DNA of 64,000 bases, from assembly GCF_014698015.1 (NCBI RefSeq), contig NZ_JACXBS010000001.1, positions 434,001 through 498,000 on the forward strand, in the 5' to 3' direction. The DNA is from Kocuria sp. cx-455. Its GTDB lineage: Bacteria; Actinomycetota; Actinomycetes; Actinomycetales; Micrococcaceae. The position numbers and the translations under genes are program-made. Below, in pieces: positions 16,686-26,288 of the stretch; position 1 is the first letter of the stretch, and every line of letters starts with the position of its first letter. Under the pieces are notes generated by a model. The model saw only the letters and a program-made list of their open reading frames with translations. It was not told the origin of the DNA and made no database searches.

Positions 16686-17044
16686 CTACGATCACGCCCA
16701 CCCTGCATCCCGCCGGCGGGACATTTGCCGGGGCTGAATGCGATCCACGACATGGTTGCCGCTATCACGGAGTACCTGGGCTTCCCGATGGAATCCGGTT
16801 CCACCCCTGAAAGAGGAACCCGGTGAAAAAGTCTCATTGTTGCAAAGAAAGAGGATGTATAACGGCAAGATAACGTCACGGTGTGTAGTATCAACCGTGG
16901 CTCTTCTTCCCCCCAGCCACCTTACGGTGGACGGTGCCTTTTTTCTGAACCGCTTATTTGACGCAGCCCCCCGTGCGCAATTTCGTCAGGTCCCTGGATG
17001 ACTCTGCGCACTTCTGCGCCCGACGACGAAATGGCCCGATACTG
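16686..17044. other. Non-coding gap with possible gene debris, then leader of the CAP/LGFP gene
   Basis: No intact gene is seen. A short plus-strand frame (about 16728-16826) reads NAIHDMVAAITEYLGFPMES before a stop and looks protein-like, perhaps another fragment. From about 16830 the base composition falls and becomes A/T-richer. A small hairpin (CCACC at 16917-16921, GGTGG at 16926-16930) followed by a T-run near 16938 may be an attenuator or a terminator for the debris. Confidence 0.4.
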
Positions 17045-18058
17045 ATGTTCAAGTACCGCACCCCCAAACACGCTGCCCCCAAACGTCGACCCACCCGTCG
17101 ACTCCTGGCCACCACCACAGCCGCTTGCATCATGCTCGGTGGTGTGGCCACGGTGGCACCGGCCCAAGCCGCACCCGCAGACATTGTTTCCGTCTCCCAG
17201 GCAAGTCGCGCCACCGATGCGCAGAACATGCTCAATCAAATCAATGCCCACCGGGCGTCAAAGGGATTGGCTCCGGTGAAATACTCGGCCAGCTTGTCCG
17301 GTATCGCGCAGGGTCAGTCCAATCGATTGGTGCAACAGGAAGTCATTAACCACAGCAATACATTCCTGACCGACCCGCGTGCCGCCGGATATAACGCGGT
17401 GGGAGAAATTCACGCTCTCTCGTATCAAAATTCCGTCACCGACCTCGTGCAATGGTGGAAAGGCTCCCACGGGCACAATAAGGTACTGACCGATCCTAAA
17501 ATGACGGTCATCGGCATAGGCTTGACCTACGTGGACGGCTCCCTGTCCGGCACCGGGGCCGGGTGGCGCTTGGTGGGAACTGTCGCCTCGTACGGCTTCC
17601 CCCAGGGGAAGGGACCATCCGATGTGTCCACCACGGTTGCGGGAAGTCTTCTCGGCGGAGTGGCCACGCAATCCAACACGGTGGCTCCCAAGCCAACCAC
17701 CGGCTACACGGTCAAGGGCGGCATCAAAGCTAGGTACAACGCCCTGGGCGGAGCAGCGGTCATAGGATTCCCCATCACGAACGAGCGCGGCGGGCTCATC
17801 AACGGCGGCGTGTATCAGGTCTTCCGCAACGCAGCGGGGGTGGAGCACAAGATCATGTGGTCCCCGGCCAGCGGTGCGCACGCGGTCAAAGAAACCGGTG
17901 CTATTGGGAGTGCATGGAAAAGGGCAGGATTCGAGCGCGGCTGGGGTTACCCCACCACCGAGGAGTACCGGGTTGGCAGCGAAGTCCGGCAGCGTTTCTC
18001 GAACGGCTACGTTGCCCACTGGTCCTCGGTGACCGGGAAAACCTGGGTCACGCGGTAG
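17045..18058 (+). CDS. Secreted CAP-domain protein with LGFP repeats
   Basis: 337 residues. A signal peptide (basic RRPTRR, hydrophobic core, AQA-A site near residue 40) is followed by a CAP/SCP domain at about 60-195 (MLNQINAHRASKGLAPV, NHSN, VQWWKGSHGHNKVLTD). The C-terminal ~110 residues carry LGFP-type repeats (ALGGAAVIGFPITNE, FERGWGYPTTEE) found in actinobacterial wall-associated proteins. The ATG at 17045 directly precedes the signal peptide; the longer in-frame start at 16958 adds an implausible leader. It probably acts at the cell surface. CAP proteins have no single biochemical role, and none is assigned here. Confidence 0.88.
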   Translation: MFKYRTPKHAAPKRRPTRRLLATTTAACIMLGGVATVAPAQAAPADIVSVSQASRATDAQNMLNQINAHRASKGLAPVKYSASLSGIAQGQSNRLVQQEVINHSNTFLTDPRAAGYNAVGEIHALSYQNSVTDLVQWWKGSHGHNKVLTDPKMTVIGIGLTYVDGSLSGTGAGWRLVGTVASYGFPQGKGPSDVSTTVAGSLLGGVATQSNTVAPKPTTGYTVKGGIKARYNALGGAAVIGFPITNERGGLINGGVYQVFRNAAGVEHKIMWSPASGAHAVKETGAIGSAWKRAGFERGWGYPTTEEYRVGSEVRQRFSNGYVAHWSSVTGKTWVTR

Positions 18059-18131
18059 TTCACCTCTGCGCGCCCCGCGTAGACGGGCCCGGCACCACGG
18101 CCCCGTCGGCGTAGTTAGACTCGGCAGGAAC

Positions 18132-18166
18132 GGCCCGTTATCGCTGTGCAGCAGCGATAACGGGCC
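18132..18166. terminator. Strong hairpin after the CAP/LGFP gene
   Basis: A perfect 15-bp stem, GGCCCGTTATCGCTG at 18132-18146 with its complement at 18152-18166, and a 5-base loop. No clear T tract follows on either strand, so it is a likely but non-classical terminator. The remaining 216 bases to the next gene hold no other structure I can support. Confidence 0.65.
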
Positions 18167-18382
18167 ACTGACGTGTGTCCGGGGCAACCTGCCGCAGCAC
18201 TGGACGCCGGCCCCGGTACCGGGCGCCGGTGGTGGGACCCAAGGTAGGTATCGGGTTCTCTCAGCGTTAGCAAAGGTTTCCAGTGAGAAGATGGCGCTGC
18301 CCGGCTCGCGACGACAAGAGGCGAGACGCTACCTTGGGGGTGCGTCTGTGCTCCGAGCAGGCAAGGCATCTATGGGGGAAGC

Positions 18383-19627
18383 ATGAACGCGACAGCAGCC
18401 GCGGCGGGGAACGATCGCCGCGGAGAAGTAGTAACGGCACCGAAAACGTCGTCCAAGAGACTGGTGGGCATCGATGCCGCCCGGGGACTGGCGCTGGTCG
18501 GGATGATGGCGACCCACCTCCTGCCGTCGTGGAACGAGACCACCGGGGACGCAACTCTGAGCTGGAGACTGTTCTCCGGCAACGCAGCGGCATTGTTCGC
18601 GCTGCTGGCCGGGGTCGGTCTGGCACTGAGCACAGGAGGCAGACACCCGCACGAGGGTCGGCGCATGACAGCGAACCGGGCCGGGATAGCCGTGCGGGCA
18701 ATCCTGATCAGTCTGGTGGGACTGTGGATCGGCACCCTGATGCCCGCGGACCCTCCCGCCTACAACATCCTGATCTACTACGGGGTGTTCTTCCTGCTGG
18801 CGCTCCCGTTCCTGCGGGTCGGCCCGAAAGCGCTGTTCGTCTCGGCGGCGGTCTTGGCGCTGGTAGCTCCGGTGCTGATGCAGAATCTCCTGGATGTGCT
18901 GCCCAATTGGAGTTCCTACAATCCCACCCTGGGCACTGTGCTTGCCGAACCGGTTCCCACGGCGTCGCAGCTGTTGTTGACGGGTAATTATCCGGCGCTG
19001 CAGTACATGACGTTCCTGCTGACCGGGATGGGCATCGGACGGTTGAAGCTGCGCGAGATCGGTACTCAGGTGCGAATTTTCGTGGTGGGCGTGGGGATAG
19101 CGGTACTCGCGCACCTCACGTCCTACATCCTGCTGTACGGACTGGGCGGCTACCAGCGGTTGCTGGAGTCCTCGGGCCTGCGGGCGAGCACTCTGAACGA
19201 GTGGCTGACGTGGGGCCCGGACGCATTTCCGACCGACACGGCATGGTGGTTGGCAATCACCACGCCGCACACGGACACACCCTTGGCGCTTGCGGCGAGC
19301 TTGGGTGTGGCCATGGGCGCTCTCAGTGCCTTCTTGTTGATCGCCCGCAAGGCCGGCGCCTGGCTGTTGCCCCTCACGGCCATGGGCATCATGACGCTCA
19401 CGATCTACACGGCCCACCTGGTGGCGCTGTCCTTCGAAGTTCACTACGACCAGCCGTACCTTTGGTACGTGATTCACCTGGGTGTCGCCGCGGCCTTCGC
19501 CATGGCGTGGTACCTCAATCTGGGAAAGGGTCCTCTCGAACGAGTGATCGGCTACGCCGTCACCGGGGCTCGCAGGATCGTGCTGGGCGGGGCGGCAAAC
19601 AACCCCGAACGTGGCACAGGACGCTGA
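18383..19627 (+). CDS. DUF418/HGSNAT-like multi-pass membrane protein
   Basis: 414 residues with about ten hydrophobic segments. The start RLVGIDAARGLALVGMMATH matches the N-terminal motif of DUF418/DUF1624 and heparan-glucosaminide N-acetyltransferase-like proteins, thought to acylate surface carbohydrates across the membrane. A later block, MTLTIYTAHLVAL, is the second conserved region of that superfamily. The charged N-terminal ~25 residues are cytoplasmic. It stands alone and is convergent with nei. Acceptor and donor are unknown. Confidence 0.83.
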   Translation: MNATAAAAGNDRRGEVVTAPKTSSKRLVGIDAARGLALVGMMATHLLPSWNETTGDATLSWRLFSGNAAALFALLAGVGLALSTGGRHPHEGRRMTANRAGIAVRAILISLVGLWIGTLMPADPPAYNILIYYGVFFLLALPFLRVGPKALFVSAAVLALVAPVLMQNLLDVLPNWSSYNPTLGTVLAEPVPTASQLLLTGNYPALQYMTFLLTGMGIGRLKLREIGTQVRIFVVGVGIAVLAHLTSYILLYGLGGYQRLLESSGLRASTLNEWLTWGPDAFPTDTAWWLAITTPHTDTPLALAASLGVAMGALSAFLLIARKAGAWLLPLTAMGIMTLTIYTAHLVALSFEVHYDQPYLWYVIHLGVAAAFAMAWYLNLGKGPLERVIGYAVTGARRIVLGGAANNPERGTGR

Positions 19628-19642
19628 TGGGATCGCGGCGGC

Positions 19643-20677
19643 TCATACGCCCCCGCTCTGGCATGCCGGGCACCACGCAATCTGTCGCAGGTGCTGGACC
19701 GCGGAAGGATCGCGCGCTTCGGTGACGGACGGGGCGGCGTCGTCGATCTCACCGCGCTTGAGCCGCGTGCCGCAGCGGCGGCACGGCTGGTCGTAGTGGC
19801 CGTAGGCCCAGAAGAGCGGGCGGCCGGTCGCTGGGTGACCCACCGTGGAGCGAAGCGGCCGATCGCGGTTGAGGTTGAGCAGCTTGTGGGCCAGCGTCAC
19901 GATCTCGGTGAGCTTCCCGTCGGGCAGGGACCCCACGGGCGCCCACGGATTGGTGCGCGTCATGAACAGCACCTCCACCCGGTACACGTTGCCGATGCCC
20001 GCAAGGTTGCGCTGGTCCATCAGCGCCGTGCCGATCGCGCGATCCGGTTGGGTCCGCAGCCTGCGCAGCGCCTCGTCCAGGTCCCAGTCGGGGCCGAGGA
20101 TGTCCGGGCCCAGAAAACCCACCAGCTCTTGATCCTCGAGCCGCGTGGGCACCAATCGGACGTCCTTCACGTCGTAGCCAATGGCATCCACGGTGACGGT
20201 GCGTAGGATCGCGCGAATCGTGTGCGACCCCTGCCCGACGGACACGTCCGCGCTCAACGGCGTGCGAGCCTCCGCGCGGGATCGCACGCTCGCGGAGCGG
20301 CGATAAGGTTGCCGGCCGCGCCGTCCGCGACCCGCCGGGGCTGTCCCGGACGACGACGCCGCCCGCGCCCCGGATGCTCGTTCCGCATCGTCCTGGGCGG
20401 CCCCGGCACGCTCGAACACCCGCCATGTCCCGTCCATCATCAGATGCGAATGCAGGGTGAGCGGTTCGGCCCCGGACTTCAGCTCGGACGCGTCGGGGGC
20501 GGCGGACAACCGGATCAGAATGTGTTTGCCCCGCGGCACCACGTCCACCACCGTGCGCTCGGACAAATCCGTGGTCGCCAGCGCGGGCACCCGAAGATCC
20601 GAGGAATCTAGCACCTGCCCCTTGAGCGCGGCACGGAGCATCTTGCATTGCCGGTACACGGAATCACCTTCTGGCAA
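19643..20677 (-). CDS. nei: Fpg/Nei-family DNA glycosylase (endonuclease VIII)
   Basis: 344 residues. It removes oxidised pyrimidines and nicks the abasic site. The mature N-terminus PEGD supplies the catalytic proline and glutamate; RGKHILIRL carries the conserved lysine and HSHLMMDGTWR the FPG motif. The C-terminal zinc finger is CRRCGTRLKRG then CPACQ. An Arg/Ser-rich, low-complexity insert lies at about residues 105-150 and includes a copy of the ACGACGCCGC motif. The ATG at 20677 lies six bases after the lhr stop, so they are co-transcribed, as in mycobacterial lhr-nei. Confidence 0.92.
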   Translation of the reverse strand: MPEGDSVYRQCKMLRAALKGQVLDSSDLRVPALATTDLSERTVVDVVPRGKHILIRLSAAPDASELKSGAEPLTLHSHLMMDGTWRVFERAGAAQDDAERASGARAASSSGTAPAGRGRRGRQPYRRSASVRSRAEARTPLSADVSVGQGSHTIRAILRTVTVDAIGYDVKDVRLVPTRLEDQELVGFLGPDILGPDWDLDEALRRLRTQPDRAIGTALMDQRNLAGIGNVYRVEVLFMTRTNPWAPVGSLPDGKLTEIVTLAHKLLNLNRDRPLRSTVGHPATGRPLFWAYGHYDQPCRRCGTRLKRGEIDDAAPSVTEARDPSAVQHLRQIAWCPACQSGGV

Positions 20678-20683
20678 GGGACA

Positions 20684-23600
20684 TCACCCGCTCAACGGGG
20701 CTCGCATGCGCACCCCGCGTGGTGTTTGGTAGAAGCCTCCGGACACCAGCCCCTCGCGAAGAGCAGTGACCATCTCGATCGAGGACAGCACGGATTCACC
20801 GTTGACCTTCTCAACCACGAGCGAGTCCACGGCGCGGCGCTGCACGAGCGCGGCCACGGCCTCCGCGGCCGGGCGCAGCTCGCTCTCGGAGGACGTGAAC
20901 GCCAGCGCGGTCTTGCCGCCGCGCTCCAGGTACAGCACCAGATCTCCGTCCACGAGCACCACGATCGCACCGGCCTTCCGCCCCGGACGGTGCTTGGTCG
21001 AGGACTCCAGCGCCACCGCGTCCGGCCAGTCCAACGCGGCGCCGTACGGGTTCGCGGGATCGGTGGCGGCCAACGCGAGAACCTGCGGTTCCGGGGCGCG
21101 CACCGAATCGTCCTCCGTGAAGCTGCGGAGAGTATCAACCGTTGCCGGTTGGGTGAATTGCGCGGCACCCAGGCCCTCGATGAAGTAGCCGCGCCGGGCG
21201 CGTCCCGCATCTTCCAATGCCCGCAGCACCTTGTACACGGTCGCGAAGCCACCCGGCACGTCCTCCACGGTCACCGGGCCGCGCGTGAGAATCCCGTAGC
21301 GGTCCAGCAACAGCTCGGCCTGTGCTTGCGCCCGCACGGTCGCGTTGAGGGGTTCGGGCCGCAGCACGGACCACCGACCGGCCGTGGTGCGTTCCTCGGC
21401 TCCGCCCTGGGCGCGCACCCCGCGACCACCCGCATCGGCACCGGCGCTTTCGGATGAGACTCCCAGGCCCGACGCCGCCCCCGGCCGGGACAACCCCCGC
21501 AATCGGGCCGCGCCGCGCCGCCCGGCCGTGCGTGAGCGAGCGGGTCGTTTGGGCGCTTTGTGCGAGGAGTGTCCGCCGGCCATGAGCGCCCGCACCGGCG
21601 CATACGTGTCGTTGGTGATGAGCCCGGCCCACAGCAGGTTCCACAGCGCGGTCCGCAGCTGCGGCATGCCCGCGGTCAGCCCCGCCCGGGACAGCGGCTC
21701 GATCAGCTGCCACGCGAAATATGCCCCACCGCCCTGCAACACCGCGAGCACCTGTTTCTCCAGCTCGGAATCCAGCTCCGACGCCGCAACTTGCAACTTT
21801 TCGACCGGCGGCAGGGACAACTCGGAGGACTCCGCCAGGTGGAACGCAACCCAGCCGTCCTCGCCTCCCAGCGAACCGGCTCCGGAGAACAGCACCTCGC
21901 CGGTGGCCATGAGCTCGTCGAGCATTCCCGGGCGATACCCCACGACCCGCTGCGCCAGCACGAGCGGCTCCCACGCCGAGGCAGGAATCGGCACTCCCGC
22001 GAGCTGGTCGATCACGGTCAGCACACCATCCAGCCCGCGCAACTGATGGCCCTTGACCGCGTGCTGCCACGCCGGCAGGAACTTGGCGTAGACGCTGGGC
22101 GCCACCGGCTCCACGTCTTCGCGCAACGCGGCGAGCGAGCGGCGTCGCAGGGTGCGCAGCACCTCGATGTCACACCATTCCGAGTCCGACGCCGCCGGGT
22201 CGCCGCTGGGACGGAACGCCCCCTCATTGACACGGCGCTGGGTGCCCAGGGCCCGCAGCGCGGACTCGACCACCGCCGGGCCCAGGTGCAGCGCCGTGGC
22301 TGCCTCGGCCACGCTGAACGGGCCGTGCGTGCGAGCGTAGCGGGACACCAGGTCACCCACGGGGTCGGCCACCGGTTCCAGGAAAGCCAGCGGCACACCC
22401 ATGGGCAGCGGAATCCCCAGGGCGTCGCGCATGCGGGCGGCATCTTCCACGGCGCAGTGGACCTCGGTGCCGCCCACGCGCATGATGATCGCGCGGTTGG
22501 TGCTGACCAACTGATCCAGCAGTGCCTTGGCCTCGGACTCGCTCAGGTGTGCGTCATCGGTCTCCGGTGAGTCCTGCGGGCGCAAGCGCAGTGCGGTCTC
22601 GGCGGGCGTCATCGGGCCCAGCAAGCGCAGCAGATCGGCGGCACCCTCCACCCCGCGCAACCTGCGATCCGGTGCCAGCCGCTGCAGCTGCGCCACCATC
22701 TGCTCGATGACCTCTTGATCCAGCAGCTCCCGCAGCTCGGCCCGGCCCAGCAATTCGTTGAGCAACGCCGGATCCAGCGACAACGCGGCGGCTTTGCGTT
22801 CGGCCAGCGGGGAATCGCCCTCGTAGAGGAACTGCGCCACGTATCCGAACAGCAGGGTGCGAGCGAAAGGAGAGGGCGTGTCCGTGGTGGTCTCGACCAT
22901 CCGCAGCTTCCGCCCGGCCAGCTCACGCTGCAACCGGAGCAGGGCGGGCAGGTCATAGACATCCTGCAGGCACTCGCGCACCGTTTCCAGGATCACCGGG
23001 AACTGTGGATACTTGCGGGCCACGTCCAACAGCTGGGCCGAGCGCTGACGTTGCTGCCACAGCGGGGTGCGTTTACCGGGATCGCTGCGCGGCAGCAGCA
23101 GGGCACGGGCGGCGTTCTCGCGGAATCGGGACGCGAACAGCGCCGAACCGCCCACTTCCTCGGTCACCGTGCGCTCGAGTTCGTCCGGGTCGAAGAGGAA
23201 CAGCTCGGCCCCGGGGGGTTCCTCGTCCGTGGCGGGCACCCGCAGGACGATACCGTCGTCACCGGCCTGTGACGCGGCGTCGAGACCCCAGCGTTCCTCC
23301 AGGCGTGCACCCACGGCCAGCGCCCAGGGGGCGTGCACCGGTTTACCGAACGGGCTGTGCAGCACCACGCGCCAGTCGCCCAACTCGTCGCGGAACCGCT
23401 CGACCACCAGTGTGCGGTCATCGGGAATGTGCTCGGTGGACTGGCGTTGCTCGTCCAGGTACGCGAGCAGGTTGTCCTGCGCCCACTCGTCGAGCCCGGC
23501 GGTGGCCAAGCGCTCGCGGGCGGACCCCTGGGAGGCCCCGCCGATCTCGCGCGTGAAACTGCCGACGGCGCGCCCCAGCTCCACGGGCCGGCCCAGTCCG

Positions 23601-25519
23601 TCGCCGTGCCAGAAGGGGAGCTTGCCGGGAACCCCCGGGGCGGGGGAGACCACCACGCGGTCGTGGGTGATGTCCTCGATCCGCCAGCTGGAGGCACCCA
23701 GGGCGATGATGTCCCCGGTGCGGGATTCGTAGACCATTTCCTCGTCGAGTTCGCCCACGCGTTTGGGGTTCTTGCCGTCCTGATCGCCCACGAGGAACAC
23801 AGGGAACAGGCCGCGGTCGGGAATGGTGCCGCCGGAGGTCACGGCCAGCCGCAGCGCACCGGGCCGGGCCTGGAGTGTGCCGGTTTCACGGTCCCACACC
23901 ACGCGGGGTCGTAGGTGCGCGAATTCGTCGGAGGGGTAGCGCCCGGCGAGCAGGTCCAGCACGGCGTCGTAGGCGGAGCGCGGCAGGTTCCGGAACGGGG
24001 CGGAGCGGCGGAGAGTGTCGAACCAGGCCTCCACGTCCACGTCCCCGGCGGCCGCGGTGGAGATCGTGTGCTGGGCGAGGATGTCCAACGGGTTGGCGGG
24101 GACCGCGAGGGGTTCCAGGCGGCCGGCGAGCATTTGTTCGGAAATCACGGCGGCATCGCGCACGTCACCGCGGTGCTTGGGGTACATGCGCCCGATGGAG
24201 ACCTCGCCCACCTGGTGCCCCGCGCGTCCCACGCGCTGCAGACCCGAGGACGCCGAGGGCGGTGACTCCACCTGCACCACCAGATCCACGTGCCCCATGT
24301 CTATACCGAGTTCCAGGGATGACGTGGCCACCACGCAGCGCAGCCGCCCGGTCTTGAGGTCTTCCTCGATCAGGCTGCGCTGGTCCTTGGACACCGAACC
24401 GTGGTGCGCGCGGGCCAGCACGGAGGTGGCACCTTCAAAGCGATTGTGCTGCCGTGAGATGTCCGCGAACTCACCGGTCGTGGTGGCATCGGCGGTCGCA
24501 ATCGACTCGGCCTGGTCAGGGTCTTCCGTACCGGAGGGCGCATTGTTGATCCGGAACTCGTGAATCTCGTTGAGCCGCGCGGTGAGCTTCTCGGCCAGCC
24601 CGCGGGAGTTGGCGAACACGATCGTGGAGCGGTGCTGCTCCACCAGGTCCACAATCCGTTCCTCCACGTGAGGCCAGATCGAGGCGGTCGCCTGATAATC
24701 GGAGGCCTCCAGGTTCGCGTCGACGTTCGCCGAATCCACCGAGGACGGCGAGGCCGAGGCGCCACCCAGCGCGGTCATGTCCGGAATCGGCACGGACACC
24801 GTCAGGTCCCAGTCCTTCTCGGACGGCGGCCGCACCACCGTCACCGGCTGTGCGCCGCCCAGGAAACCGGCCACGGTGTCCACCGGCTCCACGGTTGCGG
24901 ACAGGCCGATGCGCTGGGCGGGTTGGTCCAACAAATCATCGAGCCGCTCCAGACTCACCGCCAGGTGCGCCCCGCGTTTGGTGCCGGCCACCGCGTGCAC
25001 CTCATCGATGATCACGGTCTTCACCCGCCGAAGCGTCTCCCGCGCCTTGGAGGTGAGCATCAAATACAGCGACTCGGGCGTGGTGATCAGAATGCCCGGC
25101 GGGTGAGCCAACAGCGCTCGCCGGGTGGCCTGCGGGGTGTCACCGGAGCGCACACCCACGGAGACCTCCGGCGGGGCGATGCCCGCGGCCTTCGCGGCCT
25201 GGGTGATGCCGATCAGCGGCGCGCGAAGGTTGCGCTCCACATCCACGCCCAGGGCCTTGAGCGGGGAAATGTAGAGCACCGAGGTGTGCTCCTCGGCGTC
25301 ATCGTCGGAGGGGCGGGTGATGAGCTGATCGATGGCCCACAGGAAGGCCGCGAGGGTTTTACCCGACCCGGTGGGGGCCACCACCAGGGCGTGGCGACCG
25401 GCTGAGACGGCCTCCCACGCGCCGCGCTGGGCGGCGGTGGGGCCGTTGAACGCGGCGTCGAACCAGGAGGCCGTCGCGGGTGAGAAAAGCTTCAGGGACG
25501 GGTCAGGACCCAAAGCCAC
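20684..25519 (-). CDS. lhr: Large helicase-related protein Lhr (ATP-dependent DNA helicase)
   Basis: 1611 residues, the long Lhr form. The superfamily 2 core is complete: APTGSGKT at residues 48-55 (Walker A), DEVH in TVIIDEVHAV, SAT in GLSATVEP, and QRVGRAGHQ (motif VI). The remaining ~700 residues match the Lhr C-terminal extension, which mediates single-strand binding and tetramerisation in characterised homologues. A basic, Gly/Arg-rich linker is present near residue 1320. The GTG at 25519 overlaps the end of the DUF4232 gene by 17 bases. Lhr acts in DNA repair, and the adjacent nei supports that. Confidence 0.95.
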   Translation of the reverse strand: MALGPDPSLKLFSPATASWFDAAFNGPTAAQRGAWEAVSAGRHALVVAPTGSGKTLAAFLWAIDQLITRPSDDDAEEHTSVLYISPLKALGVDVERNLRAPLIGITQAAKAAGIAPPEVSVGVRSGDTPQATRRALLAHPPGILITTPESLYLMLTSKARETLRRVKTVIIDEVHAVAGTKRGAHLAVSLERLDDLLDQPAQRIGLSATVEPVDTVAGFLGGAQPVTVVRPPSEKDWDLTVSVPIPDMTALGGASASPSSVDSANVDANLEASDYQATASIWPHVEERIVDLVEQHRSTIVFANSRGLAEKLTARLNEIHEFRINNAPSGTEDPDQAESIATADATTTGEFADISRQHNRFEGATSVLARAHHGSVSKDQRSLIEEDLKTGRLRCVVATSSLELGIDMGHVDLVVQVESPPSASSGLQRVGRAGHQVGEVSIGRMYPKHRGDVRDAAVISEQMLAGRLEPLAVPANPLDILAQHTISTAAAGDVDVEAWFDTLRRSAPFRNLPRSAYDAVLDLLAGRYPSDEFAHLRPRVVWDRETGTLQARPGALRLAVTSGGTIPDRGLFPVFLVGDQDGKNPKRVGELDEEMVYESRTGDIIALGASSWRIEDITHDRVVVSPAPGVPGKLPFWHGDGLGRPVELGRAVGSFTREIGGASQGSARERLATAGLDEWAQDNLLAYLDEQRQSTEHIPDDRTLVVERFRDELGDWRVVLHSPFGKPVHAPWALAVGARLEERWGLDAASQAGDDGIVLRVPATDEEPPGAELFLFDPDELERTVTEEVGGSALFASRFRENAARALLLPRSDPGKRTPLWQQRQRSAQLLDVARKYPQFPVILETVRECLQDVYDLPALLRLQRELAGRKLRMVETTTDTPSPFARTLLFGYVAQFLYEGDSPLAERKAAALSLDPALLNELLGRAELRELLDQEVIEQMVAQLQRLAPDRRLRGVEGAADLLRLLGPMTPAETALRLRPQDSPETDDAHLSESEAKALLDQLVSTNRAIIMRVGGTEVHCAVEDAARMRDALGIPLPMGVPLAFLEPVADPVGDLVSRYARTHGPFSVAEAATALHLGPAVVESALRALGTQRRVNEGAFRPSGDPAASDSEWCDIEVLRTLRRRSLAALREDVEPVAPSVYAKFLPAWQHAVKGHQLRGLDGVLTVIDQLAGVPIPASAWEPLVLAQRVVGYRPGMLDELMATGEVLFSGAGSLGGEDGWVAFHLAESSELSLPPVEKLQVAASELDSELEKQVLAVLQGGGAYFAWQLIEPLSRAGLTAGMPQLRTALWNLLWAGLITNDTYAPVRALMAGGHSSHKAPKRPARSRTAGRRGAARLRGLSRPGAASGLGVSSESAGADAGGRGVRAQGGAEERTTAGRWSVLRPEPLNATVRAQAQAELLLDRYGILTRGPVTVEDVPGGFATVYKVLRALEDAGRARRGYFIEGLGAAQFTQPATVDTLRSFTEDDSVRAPEPQVLALAATDPANPYGAALDWPDAVALESSTKHRPGRKAGAIVVLVDGDLVLYLERGGKTALAFTSSESELRPAAEAVAALVQRRAVDSLVVEKVNGESVLSSIEMVTALREGLVSGGFYQTPRGVRMRAPLSG

Positions 25520-26276
25520 GCACCTGGAGTTGGTCGATCTTGGGGTTGCCGCACGCCTGGCCCTGGTAACTGAGAACCAAGGATTCGTAGCTTCCCGGCG
25601 GGTAGACGCGCACGCCGTTGGCCTGCTGCGGGTTGCACAGCTGGCCGATCGTGCCCGGCTGGGTGATCTTCAGCGGGGCCGAGGCGGACTGGCCGGGCTG
25701 CAGGGTGACCGCGGTTCCGGGGGCAGCACTGTCACGAGCCGCGGGAGCACCCACCGTGCCACCGTTGCGGTCCACGAAGGACACTCCCGGATAGCCGTGC
25801 AGCACGCACGGTTCGCTACCGGTGTTGGTCAGGTTCACGGAGGCGAGCACCGATCCCGCGGCACCCTGATTGGGTGTCACGTTTCCGGACAGCTGGGACA
25901 CACTGCATGAGCCGGCTTGCGCACCGGGGTTGCTTTGACCGCCCGCGGCGGGCGGGGTGAACGGCACCGCCGACGGCATGCCCAGTTCAGGCGCCGACGC
26001 CGTGCGCTCGGGTTCCGGGGTCTCGGGCGCCGCCTCCGTTCGCGCGGCTTCGGAGGCAGAGCGGGTCGGTTCGGGGGTCCCCGACGTGGACGGTGATTCG
26101 GATGCCATGGCACTCACCGACGCGGACGGTGACTGCGTGGCGGATTGGTCATCGGCGGCGGTGTCATCACCGGCACCGCAGGCGGACAAGAACAGCACGG
26201 CGGCCAGGCCGGTTGCAATCATGACGGGACGGGTGCCGGTGCGATTGCTCTGGGGGGCGAGAGTGATTCTCCTCAT
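25503..26276 (-). CDS. DUF4232-domain lipoprotein
   Basis: 257 residues. A signal peptide ends in the lipobox LSAC near residue 33, so it is probably lipid-anchored outside the membrane. An ~85-residue Ser/Pro/Glu/Ala-rich linker follows, then a DUF4232 domain from about residue 120 (CSVSQLSGNV, NTGSEPCVLHGYPGVSFVD, LQPGQSASAPLKI, CNPQQANGVRVYPPG). The paired cysteines fit the disulfides of that domain. DUF4232 has no known function. The ATG at 26276 is 12 bases after the FAD/Fe-S gene; its end overlaps lhr. The link with DNA repair is probably only transcriptional. Confidence 0.85.
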   Translation of the reverse strand: MRRITLAPQSNRTGTRPVMIATGLAAVLFLSACGAGDDTAADDQSATQSPSASVSAMASESPSTSGTPEPTRSASEAARTEAAPETPEPERTASAPELGMPSAVPFTPPAAGGQSNPGAQAGSCSVSQLSGNVTPNQGAAGSVLASVNLTNTGSEPCVLHGYPGVSFVDRNGGTVGAPAARDSAAPGTAVTLQPGQSASAPLKITQPGTIGQLCNPQQANGVRVYPPGSYESLVLSYQGQACGNPKIDQLQVRGFGS

Positions 26277-26288
26277 GGCAACAGTGTG

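Noticed and set aside
16620-16740. Plus-strand fragment reading DVVVVGDSYDPAYD as a gene
   Set aside because: It ends at a stop after a short run, overlaps the better-supported minus-strand lipoprotein remnant, and has no start or ribosome-binding site.
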